A stretch of DNA of 64,000 nt from assembly GCA_027484575.1 (NCBI GenBank), contig JAIXSQ010000016.1, forward strand, positions 47,914 to 111,913, given 5' to 3'. The notes under the pieces were generated by a model. That model worked only from the letters and a program-made list of their open reading frames with translations, searched no databases and was not told the DNA's origin. The position numbers and the translations under genes are program-made. This document shows, in pieces, positions 53,661 to 60,556 of this stretch; the stretch's first letter is position 1, and each line of letters begins with the position of its first letter. The stretch comes from Comamonadaceae bacterium. Its GTDB lineage: Bacteria > Pseudomonadota > Gammaproteobacteria > Burkholderiales > Burkholderiaceae_C.

Positions 53661-54590
53661 TCACCAGCGGCGCGGCATGCGCCAAGGCAGCAGCGCCTGC
53701 ACCCAGGCGCTGGCGAACCGGTCGGCATCCAGCGTCTCGTGCATGGCTTCGACCGTTTGGCCGCACAGGCCGGTGCGCACCAGCGAGCGGGCGTAGAACG
53801 GCGTGTCTTCCAGCGTCCGCAGCACACCCGGGCGTTCGCCCCGCTCGCAACGTACCTGGCGCGCCACGCGCCAGATCGTGCTGGCCGACAGCGGCCGGCG
53901 ATCGGCCGTCTCGACGTCTGCGCTGGTCCCATCGGGCCAGAAGCGCCGTGCCACCACGCGCTCTTCGCCATTGCGGCCGCGCACGTCATACACCACGGCC
54001 GTGCTGCCGTCGGCCAGTGGCGCACGCAACCAGTCCCAGGTGCGAAAGCCCCGGTCCAGCGGCTCGTCGCCGTCATTGCTGTCCACGTAAGCGTGGCCCT
54101 GCCAACGCAGCGCTGGCGCATCCAGGTCGACCTCGATGCGTGCGCACGGGGCGATCGGTCCCCAGCGGTGCCTGCCCGCTGCGTCGAGTGTCGTGCTCCA
54201 CGTGTGCAGGGGGCCAGTGTCGATGCGCACGCGCCCGCGCACCGGCCTCGGCCAGGGCAGCGCCAACTCCTGGATGTCGATGGTCAGCACGCCGTCCGCC
54301 CACCGCATGGCGCTGGGACCGATCGTGAGGGAGGAGGCGTCGCGCCGCAGATGCCGCGATGCGCGCTCGGTCATGGCCCAGCGACGGGCACCGGGGCTGT
54401 AGAGGCAGACGTTGAGCGCACTGTGGCATTCGGCAGTGCCCCGGCCACGTTGCTGGGCAGCACGGTAGTACGGAGAGAAGACACTGCCGACGAAGGCGAT
54501 GAGCGTCAGCGCGTGAACGCCGTCGTCGCTGACCGCGTCGACATACCACCAGCGATACGCACCAGGTGCGACCGGCGCATCGAAGCGAGG
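53661..54590 (-). CDS. crtC: Carotenoid 1,2-hydratase (hydroxyneurosporene synthase), start codon not found
   Basis: Adds water across the terminal 1,2 double bond of acyclic carotenoids. The conserved core is present from RFDAPVAPGAYRWWYVDAVS through ALTLIAFVGSVFSPYY, WADGVLTIDIQELALPWPRP and WDWLRAPLADGSTAVVYDVR to the end. The homologous N-terminus lies inside the last 85 bases of crtD in the -1 frame. No ATG, GTG or TTG occurs in this frame for about 200 bases upstream; the first downstream ATG (about 54370) would delete the conserved N-terminus. Coordinates mark homology, not a proven start. A small indel, frameshifting from crtD, or a non-canonical start is needed. Confidence 0.8.
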   Translation of the reverse strand, partial: PRFDAPVAPGAYRWWYVDAVSDDGVHALTLIAFVGSVFSPYYRAAQQRGRGTAECHSALNVCLYSPGARRWAMTERASRHLRRDASSLTIGPSAMRWADGVLTIDIQELALPWPRPVRGRVRIDTGPLHTWSTTLDAAGRHRWGPIAPCARIEVDLDAPALRWQGHAYVDSNDGDEPLDRGFRTWDWLRAPLADGSTAVVYDVRGRNGEERVVARRFWPDGTSADVETADRRPLSASTIWRVARQVRCERGERPGVLRTLEDTPFYARSLVRTGLCGQTVEAMHETLDADRFASAWVQALLPWRMPRRW

Positions 54591-56065
54591 TCGGCCATCA
54601 GCGTGGCGGCCGCGATCCGTCCCGACATCGCCGCCATCGGCACCCCCGGTCCCGGGTGCACGCTGCCCCCCGCCAGGTACAGGCCTTTCACCGCGGTCGA
54701 GGCTCCCGGGCGGCGGAACACGGCCATCCAGCCATTGCTCGCCTCCCCGTAGAGCGCCCCCCCGGTGCCCGGGTACAGGCGGCCGAAGTCGGTGGGCGTG
54801 CGCCGCAGGCGCGCCCGGCTCAGGCTCAGCTGCAGACCGCAGCGTCGCATCAATTGAAGGCATCGGGTTTCGCATGCGTCGACCTCGGCTTCGTCGGACT
54901 GCCGGCGATCGCCGTCAGCAGGAGCATTCATCAGCAGCAACAGGCGCTCTGGGGATCCCGTCGGGAGGCCCGCGTCATGGCGGTCCTGCGCGCACACGTA
55001 CACGGTGCCGCGTCCCGGAAGGCTGCGACGCTGGAAGATGTCGTCGAACTCCGACCCGTAGTCACTGTCGAAGAAGACGTTGTGGCGGACGAGCGGGAAA
55101 CCTTCCGGCCGAGCCACCGTGGCCCAGGTGACGGCCGACAGGGAGCGGCTTCGCACCGGGATCGGCCTGGGCACGGTCGCGGACGCACTTCCCAACAGCG
55201 CCGGTAGCGCGGCGCAATCTCCGTTGAACACCGCGGCATCCACGGGCAGGCGCTCGTGCTGCCCAAGGATCAGCGCCGACACGCGGCCGTCGGCGGTCTC
55301 GACGCCCGTGCAGGCGGTCCCATACCGGATGGTGGCGCCAGCCTTCTGCACCAGCGCTGCAAGCGACTCTGCCAGCGCGCCCATGCCGCCCTGGACCGCC
55401 CAGACACCTTGCTGTTCGACGTGCGAAACCAGCATCAAGGTCGCGGGGGCTGTCCACGGAGACGAGCCGCAGTAGGTCGCGTAACGCGCGAACAACTGCT
55501 GCAGCCTCGGGTCACCGAACCGGCGCGACAGGTTGCCGGCCAGGCTCGCAAAGGCGCCCAGTCGCGTGAGGACCGTGAGGCCGCGCACACCGAGGTCGGC
55601 CACCATGCGACCGACGCCGGGCCGGGTCGATCGGATGTGCGGCCCCTCGAGCGCGCGGTACACGCGGGCCGCTTCGGTGGAGAAGGCCAGGAACCGACGC
55701 GCCTCGGCGGGCGACGAGAATGCGGCGATCGCATCGGCCGTGCGCTGCCGATCGGCATGCAGATCGAGCTGGCTGCCGTCATAGGCCCAGGCATGACGCG
55801 CCAGCACCGACAGTGGTTGCAGCTGCGGCAGCGCATCGCTGGGCAGCCCCAGTTCCTCCATCAGGTCGTCGAAAACCCAGCGCATCGTGAACACGGTGGG
55901 CCCGGCATCGATGGTGTGCCCGTCGACCCGGACGGGTCGCAATTTCCCGCCCGGGCGCTCGCCCGTCTCGACGACCGTGACCCGCAGGCCCCTCGAAGCC
56001 AGGATCAGGGCCGTCACGAGCCCACCGACGCCGGCGCCGATGACTGCGACGTGGGTGTCAGACAT
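54506..56065 (-). CDS. crtD: Methoxyneurosporene/hydroxyneurosporene dehydrogenase
   Basis: A 519-residue FAD-dependent carotenoid 3,4-desaturase. N-terminal motif VAVIGAGVGGLVTALILASR and GGKLRPVRVDGHTIDAGPTV; C-terminal signature GLYLAGGSVHPGPGVPMAAM. Family proteins usually end shortly after LMADLA, but here the frame continues about 25 residues (a Ser/Arg/Thr-rich tail) across the start of crtC, which looks like a run-on. A run of seven C (54757-54763) lies in the 3' part. The start overlaps the crtA end by 8 nt. Confidence 0.93.
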   Translation of the reverse strand: MSDTHVAVIGAGVGGLVTALILASRGLRVTVVETGERPGGKLRPVRVDGHTIDAGPTVFTMRWVFDDLMEELGLPSDALPQLQPLSVLARHAWAYDGSQLDLHADRQRTADAIAAFSSPAEARRFLAFSTEAARVYRALEGPHIRSTRPGVGRMVADLGVRGLTVLTRLGAFASLAGNLSRRFGDPRLQQLFARYATYCGSSPWTAPATLMLVSHVEQQGVWAVQGGMGALAESLAALVQKAGATIRYGTACTGVETADGRVSALILGQHERLPVDAAVFNGDCAALPALLGSASATVPRPIPVRSRSLSAVTWATVARPEGFPLVRHNVFFDSDYGSEFDDIFQRRSLPGRGTVYVCAQDRHDAGLPTGSPERLLLLMNAPADGDRRQSDEAEVDACETRCLQLMRRCGLQLSLSRARLRRTPTDFGRLYPGTGGALYGEASNGWMAVFRRPGASTAVKGLYLAGGSVHPGPGVPMAAMSGRIAAATLMADLASMRRSHLVRIAGGMSTRSATTAFTR

Positions 56066-56780
56066 GCTGCAACCCCGCGCCCGCCCGCACCGACAGGCCC
56101 CGCCAGAGTCCATGCAGTTCGACCGGTTCGAAGCGCGCGAACAGGCTCTCGGAGAACATGTCCTCTGCACGCGACGCAGCGATCGCGGCCTGGTGCTCAC
56201 CGTGCCGGGCGTACGCGTCCATCGCGTCCTGGTTCTCCCAGAGGCTGAAGGTGGCCTGCCGCAGCAACGGCGCCTCGCCCAGCCCGACCGCCACACGGCA
56301 GCCGGGCGCCCGGGACAGGCTGCTCTCGGAGCCAGGAGAATGCCGCCAGAAGCGCAGCATCTTCGAAGGCCGGATGCTGGCGCGGGTGAGGGCAGCCACC
56401 GGGCCGCCGGGCGCCCGGGCAGAAACTGCCGAGAGCTCGAAACCATCCCAGCTGCCGCGGGCCGACGTCACGCGCAGTGTCATGCCGAAACCCTCGACCG
56501 CGGTGTCCGAGTAGGCCGCCGCCACAGGAGACCTGAAAGCGAACGCCTGGGCGGCATCGATGCCGTCGAAGACGGCGAAGACACCCTGGCAGTCCCACCC
56601 GGGTCGCAGGCCGAAGCCTCCATCCAGGCCACTGCCCAAGACCTTCGCGAAGCGCAACCCGGGGACCCGTCCCAGAACGGAAGGGCCGCGCGCCAGCCGT
56701 CCCAGCAGCCAGGGCACGGACTGCGGCCGGACCCTGTGCATCAGCAGGGCCGCGAAGCCAGCAGGCTGTGGCGGCTCCAT
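56058..56780 (-). CDS. crtA: Spheroidene monooxygenase
   Basis: A 240-residue CrtA-type monooxygenase that uses O2 to convert spheroidene to spheroidenone (2-keto carotenoids). Landmarks are GLRFAKVLGSGLDGGFGLRP, TRASIRPSKMLRFWRHSPGS and QATFSLWENQDAMDAYARHG, with LFARFEPVELHGLW near the end. Presence of CrtA with CrtC and CrtD indicates spheroidene-series pigments, though the methylase CrtF is outside the window. It lies 14 nt after pufC and is first of the crtA-crtD-crtC tail of the puf superoperon. Confidence 0.93.
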   Translation of the reverse strand: MEPPQPAGFAALLMHRVRPQSVPWLLGRLARGPSVLGRVPGLRFAKVLGSGLDGGFGLRPGWDCQGVFAVFDGIDAAQAFAFRSPVAAAYSDTAVEGFGMTLRVTSARGSWDGFELSAVSARAPGGPVAALTRASIRPSKMLRFWRHSPGSESSLSRAPGCRVAVGLGEAPLLRQATFSLWENQDAMDAYARHGEHQAAIAASRAEDMFSESLFARFEPVELHGLWRGLSVRAGAGLQHV

Positions 56781-56794
56781 GCGCAGGACAGCCT

Positions 56795-57880
56795 TCAGCG
56801 TGCTGCGGCGGGCGCGGCTGCGTTGGCGACGGCCGGCGGCGCAGCCGCGGGCGCGGCTGCAGCTGCTGCGGCCGACGTGGCCAGCAGGCCCGGATACAGC
56901 TTGGCCATCTCCAGCCCGCCCAGGGGCTTGTTCTGCCCCTGGTGGCAGGTCGCACAGTAGGCCTTCGCCACATCACCGGTCGGCCCGAGACGGTCCGCGG
57001 GGAAGACGGACGTCAGCGGCACCATGTAGGTGTTGTTGATGTCGCGCTCCATGCGGATGCCATGCCAGGCCTGGACCTTCTTGGGCACCCACTGCGTGAA
57101 CGACTGCGAGTTGTGGCACGTCGTGCAGTTGACGCCCAACGACTTGCTGAAGTGCATCATGAGCGCGTACGTCTTTTCTGCCTGCTGGATCGGCGCCCCC
57201 TCGCGGCTGGGCTGTGGCAGCGCGTCCTTGCCGTTGACCTTGATCTCCTCGCTGGCGAGCAGGTAGGAGGAGTAAGGGTCGTAGGGCAGCGAGCTCAGGC
57301 CGGGGCCGTCCTTCTTGTTCTGGCCGAAGTCGTTGCCCAGCGCGCTGGCAATCCCCGCGTTGCGCGCAGGCGGCGCCTGGAACCACACCTGTTGCGGCAC
57401 GGGATTGCCCCGGTGGCAGGTGTAGCAGGTCACCCCGGTCACGCCGGTGTGCTGCTTCCAGTTCGCATTGAGGTTCTGCGTCATCTCGATCATGCGGCGT
57501 GCCACCACCTTGGTGTACTTTCCGTCGTCGGCGAAGTTCGCCCCGTGGCAGTAGGCGCAGCCCTGCTCCGGTGCGACCCACTGGGTGATGGCCAGCATGT
57601 GCCGGGTGAACTCGGCCACCGGCAAGTCGCCCAGCACCTTGACGTTCTGGTAGACGTCCTTGGCCTTCGGACCTTCGCCCGGGACGGCTGGGAGGTCGGC
57701 GGGGACGGCAGGCCGAGCCTCGGCCGCCTTGGCCAGCAGCCGCGGATTGCTCACTTGCTGCATGCCGGTGCCACGGAATCCCTGCTGCACGGACTCGACC
57801 GGTGGGCGTTCGCATCCGGCGAGAACCAGGGTGGTCGCGGCAGCTGCCACGACCAGGACGCGTTGGAGGACGTGGTTCAT
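56795..57880 (-). CDS. pufC: Reaction-centre tetraheme cytochrome c subunit
   Basis: A 361-residue periplasmic subunit that re-reduces the special pair. Four CxxCH heme sites are present: CAYCH (108-112), CYTCH (152-156), CTTCH (252-256) and CATCH (309-313). A signal peptide with lipobox VLAGC (Cys23) anchors it to the membrane. The last 30 residues are an Ala/Pro-rich tail. ATG at 57880 is the correct start because it overlaps the pufM stop by 4 nt and begins the signal peptide. The HiPIP encoded at 30501 is a likely donor. Confidence 0.97.
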   Translation of the reverse strand: MNHVLQRVLVVAAAATTLVLAGCERPPVESVQQGFRGTGMQQVSNPRLLAKAAEARPAVPADLPAVPGEGPKAKDVYQNVKVLGDLPVAEFTRHMLAITQWVAPEQGCAYCHGANFADDGKYTKVVARRMIEMTQNLNANWKQHTGVTGVTCYTCHRGNPVPQQVWFQAPPARNAGIASALGNDFGQNKKDGPGLSSLPYDPYSSYLLASEEIKVNGKDALPQPSREGAPIQQAEKTYALMMHFSKSLGVNCTTCHNSQSFTQWVPKKVQAWHGIRMERDINNTYMVPLTSVFPADRLGPTGDVAKAYCATCHQGQNKPLGGLEMAKLYPGLLATSAAAAAAAPAAAPPAVANAAAPAAAR

Positions 57881-58851
57881 GGCTTGACTCCCCCGAGGGT
57901 GGACGGGTCGATGGCAGTTCCGAGTACCGCCGGATAGGAGGGCGCCACATGGTGCTTGACTGCCCAGAGATACCAGTTGTCGACCACGGTCCCCGACAAC
58001 AGGATGCCGATCCCGCCTGCCAAGGGGCACAGGACGGCGAACCACCAGGCCCAGCGGTGGATGGACTCCATCGTGGCATTCCAGCCCATGGTCCAGCGCC
58101 AGAACAGGGCCGCGCGTTCGCTGGCCGTGCCGCGATCGAGGATCTGGTCGATTTCCCGGTCACCGCCGTAGCGCGTGACTGCCAGGATGGTCGCGCCGTG
58201 CATCGCGAACAGGAGCGTCGATCCGTAGAGGAACACGATCGAGAGCGCGTGGAACGGGTTGTAGAACAGGTTGCCGTAACGCAGCGAGAAGGCCGCCGTC
58301 CAGTCCAGGTGCGGGAAGATTCCGTACGGTACGGCCTCGCTCCAGTGCCCCATCAGCAGCGGCCTGAACAGGCCCAGGACGAGGAACAACCAGATCGCGG
58401 CGGCGAATGCCCAAGCCACGTGCGTGCCCATCCCCAGCTGTCGTGCCCGCGTGTAGGTCCGCGCCCACCAGGTCAGCACGCTGACCAGGAGCAACCCGGA
58501 AGCCAGCATCCACCAGCCGCCCTGGTTCATCGGCGGGAAATGCAGGCCGTACTGCGGCGACGGCGGTTCAAGCGCGAGCCATGGCAGCTGGCGAATGAAC
58601 TCGATCGGGTTCCAGCCCACCGAGGCGAGCATGTTCAGCCCGATGATGTTGAAGCACAGGGTGCCGGTGATCAGCGAGACGAGACCGAGCCCACCGAGGT
58701 AGATCGGCCCGATCTGGGCGTTGCCCAGGCGGCCGAGCAGGTGGCTCAGCCACGGCTCGCCCGTGCGGGGGCTGTTGCCCGCCGGCAGCTCGACGCCGTG
58801 GTGCCCGGGGCCCGTCGGCTGGACGCGCGTGAACAGGTTCTGGTATTGCAT
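57877..58851 (-). CDS. pufM: Reaction-centre subunit M
   Basis: A 324-residue, five-helix core subunit binding half of the bacteriochlorophylls, bacteriopheophytins, carotenoid and quinone QA. Landmarks include YGNLFYNPFHALSIVFLYGS with a special-pair His, LLFAMHGATILAVTRYGGDR with an iron-ligand His, WRWTMGWNATMESIHRWAWW with a QA-region Trp and another iron-ligand His, and SGTVVDNWYLW near the end. It starts 15 nt after pufL and overlaps pufC by 4 nt. Confidence 0.98.
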   Translation of the reverse strand: MQYQNLFTRVQPTGPGHHGVELPAGNSPRTGEPWLSHLLGRLGNAQIGPIYLGGLGLVSLITGTLCFNIIGLNMLASVGWNPIEFIRQLPWLALEPPSPQYGLHFPPMNQGGWWMLASGLLLVSVLTWWARTYTRARQLGMGTHVAWAFAAAIWLFLVLGLFRPLLMGHWSEAVPYGIFPHLDWTAAFSLRYGNLFYNPFHALSIVFLYGSTLLFAMHGATILAVTRYGGDREIDQILDRGTASERAALFWRWTMGWNATMESIHRWAWWFAVLCPLAGGIGILLSGTVVDNWYLWAVKHHVAPSYPAVLGTAIDPSTLGGVKP

Positions 58852-58866
58852 GCGTGTCTCCTCGCC

Positions 58867-59694
58867 TCAGCGGCTCCAGATCGGCAGTTGCAGCCACCAG
58901 TTCCACCACTCGGGCCAGCCCCGGGTCCAGAACGGTCCGCTGATGATGATGCACACCGCGCTGAAGAAGCCTGCTGCCAGCGAGATGAACAGGCCCAGGC
59001 GGTGGATGCCGAGCGTGCCCACCGAGTAGCCGATCAGGTCGCGGAAGAAGGTGTCCTCGTAGTCAGGCGTCTTGACGTGGTGTCCGCGCGGCGGATTGGT
59101 GGCGCTCAGCACCAGGGCGCCGTGCAGCGACAGGGCCAGCGTGGTGGTGAAGAAGAAGGTCACCGCCAGCATGTGCGCTGGGTTGTAGTGGAAGTGCAGG
59201 TACTGGTAGCCGATGTTGCTGACCCAGTCCAGGTGGCTCCAGATCCCGTAGGGGAAGCCGTGGCCCCATGCGCCCATCAGGACGGGGCGGATGACCACCA
59301 GGCTGACGTACGCGAAGATCGCCACCCCGAAGGCCACCGGCACGTGGTAGCCCATGCCCAGTTTTCGGCAGATCTCCACCTCGCGCAGCGCCCAGCTGCC
59401 GAAGGCTCCGATCGCGCAGACCGTGACGACCTGCCAGATGCCACCTTCTTTCAACGGCGCCAGGCCGAGCCCGTATTTCAGGTCGGGAGGGGCGATGTTG
59501 ATCGTCCATGGGTTGAAGGTGCCCTGGACGGCGGCGCCGTACAGGATCAGCGCGGTCCCGAGGAACGAGAAGAAGATCGTCGCCACGCCGAAGAAGCCGA
59601 CATAGAACGGTCCGACCCAGAAGTCGAACAGGTCGCCGCCGATCAGGGTCCCTCCGCGGACCCTGTACTTGCGCTCGAAACTCAACATGGCCAT
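58867..59694 (-). CDS. pufL: Reaction-centre subunit L
   Basis: A 275-residue, five-helix core subunit. Conserved parts are MLSFERKYRVRGGTLIGGDL, FGVAIFAYVSLVVIRPVLMG, YQYLHFHYNPAHMLAVTFFF with special-pair and accessory pigment His ligands, LALSLHGALVLSATNPPRG with an iron His, and YEDTFFRDLIGYSVGTLGIH around the QB site. A GAGGAG ribosome-binding site precedes the ATG. It lies downstream of a strong hairpin that separates it from pufA. Confidence 0.98.
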   Translation of the reverse strand: MAMLSFERKYRVRGGTLIGGDLFDFWVGPFYVGFFGVATIFFSFLGTALILYGAAVQGTFNPWTINIAPPDLKYGLGLAPLKEGGIWQVVTVCAIGAFGSWALREVEICRKLGMGYHVPVAFGVAIFAYVSLVVIRPVLMGAWGHGFPYGIWSHLDWVSNIGYQYLHFHYNPAHMLAVTFFFTTTLALSLHGALVLSATNPPRGHHVKTPDYEDTFFRDLIGYSVGTLGIHRLGLFISLAAGFFSAVCIIISGPFWTRGWPEWWNWWLQLPIWSR

Positions 59695-59760
59695 GGCTAC
59701 GCTCCTCGATCACCTGTCACGGCGGCAATGGCCCGCGGCGCAGGTGCTGAATTTGGGGGA

Positions 59761-59793
59761 CCGGCAGACGGGGAGGAGGCTCCCCGCCGCCGG
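59761..59793 (-). promoter_or_regulatory. pufA-pufL intercistronic stem-loop (mRNA stabiliser type)
   Basis: A two-part hairpin: inner 7-bp perfect stem CGGGGAG/CTCCCCG around GAGG (69-75 and 80-86 of 59700s), outer 5-bp stem CCGGC/GCCGG (59761-59765, 59789-59793). In Rhodobacter a hairpin at this place protects the pufBA mRNA 3' end and makes LH1 more abundant than reaction centres. Same role inferred here. Confidence 0.8.
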
Positions 59794-59796
59794 CAA

Positions 59797-59810
59797 GCCG
59801 CTCAGGCGGC
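59797..59810 (-). repeat. Small stem-loop abutting the pufA stop
   Basis: Perfect 5-bp stem GCCGC/GCGGC around TCAG, directly next to the pufA stop codon and 3 nt from the larger hairpin. It may add to 3'-end protection of the upper puf segment. Confidence 0.5.
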
Positions 59811-60005
59811 CTACTTCTGTGCGGGCGCCGTGGCCGCCGGAGCAGCCTTGGACGCCTTCGTGGCAGCGGCGTTGGGGCCGTCGAGCCAGTTGTAGGTGGG
59901 CGTGCTCAGCAGGATCAGATGGATCAATGCCGCGAGCGCGAAGAGAAAAATCCCCTGCACCACCATCGCCCTGAGCGGGTCGTAGAGTTTCCAGATTCGC
60001 CACAT
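59811..60005 (-). CDS. pufA: Light-harvesting LH1 alpha polypeptide
   Basis: A 64-residue antenna peptide. It starts MWRIWKLYDPLRAMVVQGIF and its single helix holds the bacteriochlorophyll ligand His29 in FALAALIHLILLSTPTYNWL, the LH1 alpha signature. After residue 44 comes an Ala/Lys/Pro-rich periplasmic extension of about 20 residues. An AGGAG ribosome-binding site overlaps the end of orf74, which lies 11 nt upstream. Its partner beta gene (pufB) is not adjacent, as orf74 stands between. Confidence 0.97.
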   Translation of the reverse strand: MWRIWKLYDPLRAMVVQGIFLFALAALIHLILLSTPTYNWLDGPNAAATKASKAAPAATAPAQK

Positions 60006-60016
60006 GGCGCGTTCTC

Positions 60017-60241
60017 CTATTCAATGAGTGAGAGGAAGGTGTAGACGGCCGCTTTCACGCCGCCGGTCATGGACTTGACCCCTTCCGCTCCCGGCAACCA
60101 GGTTCTCCACTGGCATCCGCACGCCGATCCCAACACGGCGACCATCGCGAAGATCGCGAAGCTCACCAGAAACAGCGCGTAGAACGATGCGGGTTGCGCA
60201 TGCGCCCACTGCTCGCCGGGGTGTCGTTGTTCGTGTGCCAT
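60017..60241 (-). CDS. Unknown 74-residue one-helix protein between pufB and pufA
   Basis: Not a standard puf gene. The N-terminus is polar (MAHEQRHPGEQWAHAQ), then one membrane helix (SFYALFLVSFAIFAMVAVLG), then CQWRTWLPGAEG, which resembles the end of LH1/LH2 beta peptides (WRPWLPG). A 20-residue amphipathic C-terminus (VKSMTGGVKAAVYTFLSLIE) follows. At the position of the beta-peptide chlorophyll-ligand His (six residues before the Trp of WR) there is Ser, so it probably does not bind pigment that way. Strong AGGAG site, 23 nt after pufB and 11 nt before pufA. Likely an accessory LH1 or assembly peptide; could belong to a family I do not know. Confidence 0.85.
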   Translation of the reverse strand: MAHEQRHPGEQWAHAQPASFYALFLVSFAIFAMVAVLGSACGCQWRTWLPGAEGVKSMTGGVKAAVYTFLSLIE

Positions 60242-60264
60242 GGAAATCTCCTAGCGCAGGGTGC

Positions 60265-60411
60265 TTACAACCAGGGCCGCCAGGCCCAGACCAGGAGGTG
60301 GGCCACCACGGCAATTGCCGTGAACCCAACGAACCCCTGAACCCAGTACCGGTGGAACTCCTGGGCCTCGTCGTCGGTCAGGCCCGAGATCGAGCCTCTG
60401 CGTTCAGCCAT
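60265..60411 (-). CDS. pufB: Light-harvesting LH1 beta polypeptide
   Basis: A 48-residue antenna peptide, easily missed for its size. It begins MAERRGSISGLTDDEAQEFH, has one helix (VGFTAIAVVAHLLVWAWRPW) with the bacteriochlorophyll ligand His in VVAHLLVW and ends WRPWL followed by TAA. The N-terminal DDEAQEFH motif and helix end are diagnostic of LH1 beta. An AGAGGAG ribosome-binding site precedes the ATG at 60411. First recognised gene of the puf segment, 141 nt after bchZ. Confidence 0.96.
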   Translation of the reverse strand: MAERRGSISGLTDDEAQEFHRYWVQGFVGFTAIAVVAHLLVWAWRPWL

Positions 60412-60556
60412 AGGAAAGACTCCTCTGCTTCGGCCTTGCGGCCACCTTTGCGCACAGCCCGCGCAACAGGGCAGCCACGGCCGGATGCCGCGACGTCTGG
60501 TGACCCCAGGACTGCGCCAGCGGCGCTCCTGCGAAGGTCGTGTTCTGTGATCTCAT
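60404..60556 (-). CDS. Small ORF between bchZ and pufB, 50 residues, doubtful
   Basis: An open frame whose ATG overlaps the bchZ stop by 4 nt (ATGA) and whose stop overlaps the start of pufB by 8 nt, so it fills the whole gap. It begins MRSQNTTFAGAPLAQSWGHQ and is basic with no membrane helix, unlike known PufQ. Arguments for: coupling geometry. Arguments against: no recognisable homology and composition of untranslated GC-rich leader. It could be the pufB leader or a small coupling peptide. Confidence 0.35.
   Translation of the reverse strand: MRSQNTTFAGAPLAQSWGHQTSRHPAVAALLRGLCAKVAARPKQRSLSYG

Noticed and set aside
54590..54875. ATG at 54875 as the crtC start
   Set aside because: It would overlap crtD by 370 nt and add about 95 residues that read as a shifted translation of conserved CrtD.
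60017..60241. orf74 as the LH1 beta gene
   Set aside because: The true beta gene with His ligand and the DDEAQEFH motif is at 60265-60411.
60017..60241. orf74 as PufX or PufQ
   Set aside because: No similarity in sequence or in operon position to the Rhodobacter proteins; only a functional analogy is possible.
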